Source of the DNA: Sipunculus nudus
Lineage: Eukaryota; Annelida; Sipuncula; Golfingiida; Sipunculidae
Direction: 5' to 3'
Assembly (NCBI GenBank): GCA_026874595.1
Contig: CM049322.1
Span: 44,642,840 to 44,706,839 of the forward strand
DNA length: 64,000 nt
Positions within the stretch are counted from its first letter, which is position 1. Every line of letters begins with the position of its first letter. Of this stretch, positions 63,249 to 64,000 are shown piece after piece. The notes below the pieces were generated by a model that was not told the DNA's origin, did not search any database, and saw only the letters and a list, made by a program, of their open reading frames with translations. Made by a program: the position numbers and the translations under genes.

Positions 63249-63299
<51 letters not shown>
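63249..63299. repeat. (TA)n microsatellite
   Basis: Uninterrupted TA run of about 50 bp. Confidence 0.95.
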
Positions 63300-63301
<2 letters not shown>

Positions 63302-63829
63302 ATTCTTATTTTTTTTAATCATTTAATAGAAAACTATATATGGAATTAACAACCTCTTATGGCAATTAAGAATATCTACAATACATCTTAAGTTTACAGA
63401 AGCAGATCAAGTGGGGCCGAAGCCTTTATTTAAGCCTGCCCTCCCCCCCCCCCCCCCCCCCGGAAACCGGATACGAGCAACTTTTGTTAGGCTTATCTTT
63501 AGTCCATCTGGGTTGGACCACCCGTTTTCCAAAATCCTGGGCGGATCCCTGGATTATGCTTTACAGCCTTTTGGTCTCGTCCTATATAATGATCTGGTAG
63601 ATCAGGTGTGTCTAACCCAGCTTACCCCCAAATTACATTCCCAAAGTATGGAAATTGTTTGTTTACATTGGAGTTCACTTTTGTTGTTTGTTCATGAACG
63701 AATGTGGTGTTAACATTCGTTCACAGTACATGGTGTGATTACGTTTATCAAAAGTAAAATGTCCTGGTTGTCTTTTTGTTGTTTTTTTTTTGGTTTGTTT
63801 TTGTTTTATTTTTTATTTATAATTTTGTT
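63300..63829. other. No gene; poly-C tract and T-rich stretch
   Basis: A GCAGATCAAGTGGGG segment with a poly-C run (about 63444-63461) resembles one end of the G-tract MITE type seen at 16502-17080. Poly-T-rich sequence follows at 63775-63830. The 100-codon open frame starting at 63411 crosses the poly-C tract and shows no domain. Confidence 0.4.
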
Positions 63830-64000
63830 CTGCTTTTATTTACGGTTAAATGTGCTAAATATGTAAAGATTATGCTATTTCCAGTGGAGTGTGCTGGTTA
63901 TGTTATTTACGGTAGAGTGTGCTGATTATGTTATTTACGGTTGAGGGTGGTAATTATGTTATTCATATGAGAGTATGCGGATTATGTTATTTACAGTTGA
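63830..64000 (+). repeat. ~33 bp minisatellite, continues past the window
   Basis: Units of the form GAGTGTGCTGATTATGTTAT followed by TTACGGTT, about four to five copies, increasingly regular towards the window edge. The array is cut by the end of the window. Confidence 0.75.

Overview
The window looks like genomic DNA from an invertebrate animal, most likely a bivalve mollusc. It is AT-rich, intron-rich and crowded with TA microsatellites, poly-C/poly-G tracts, minisatellites and MITE-like elements. It carries a CARD-NACHT-LRR gene of invertebrate type. Its intronic repeats (GTCCGTC runs, AGCTCAG...GAGCTAAAAA ends, GGTCAAGGTCA arrays, the GGTGGCGCCACC palindrome) are of kinds I associate with bivalve genomes. 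The taxon is inferred, not read directly. LAYOUT: 1-11.1 kb holds three diverged copies of a ~3 kb segment, two of them directly tandem. 11.3-12.2 kb is a ~47 bp minisatellite. 14.3-17.6 kb has four exon-like blocks with good splice signals but no shared reading frame. 17.7-26.4 kb is the best preserved mobile element, an ISL2EU-like DNA transposon with two convergent genes: a two-exon SAP/SWIM/YqaJ-nuclease/PHD protein on the plus strand and a THAP/HTH/DDE transposase on the minus strand. The transposase frame is broken exactly at an A-AAA-AAG heptamer, which is either a one-base deletion or a programmed -1 frameshift. 27.9-29.1 kb is a 63 bp minisatellite that happens to stay open in one frame. 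30.0-48.2 kb is one innate-immune receptor gene (CARD in two exons, linker exon, then a large NACHT+LRR exon). Its introns are full of palindrome-bearing repeat arrays, including a large inverted repeat. The last exon carries a one-base frameshift and a 1,944 bp transposon inside the LRR region, flanked by a 6 bp target duplication. Removing the element and one duplication brings the LRR frame back together, so this allele is probably a recent pseudogene or a null allele. 49.4-57 kb is a nest of non-autonomous elements: a GCGTAGT MITE; a ~3.7 kb element with CAACTCCGTTAC subterminal repeats and a remnant coding exon; inside it a hAT MITE with a perfect 8 bp target duplication; a foldback; and a scrambled duplication. 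57-64 kb holds no gene I can recognise, only a possible solo LTR, a G-tract MITE-like segment, a TA microsatellite and the start of a ~33 bp minisatellite. HOW THE GENES WORK TOGETHER: the transposase and the YqaJ nuclease belong to one element and probably cooperate in transposition. The CARD-NACHT-LRR gene is a separate host immune gene that the mobile elements have damaged. No operon, CRISPR array, rRNA or tRNA was recognised.
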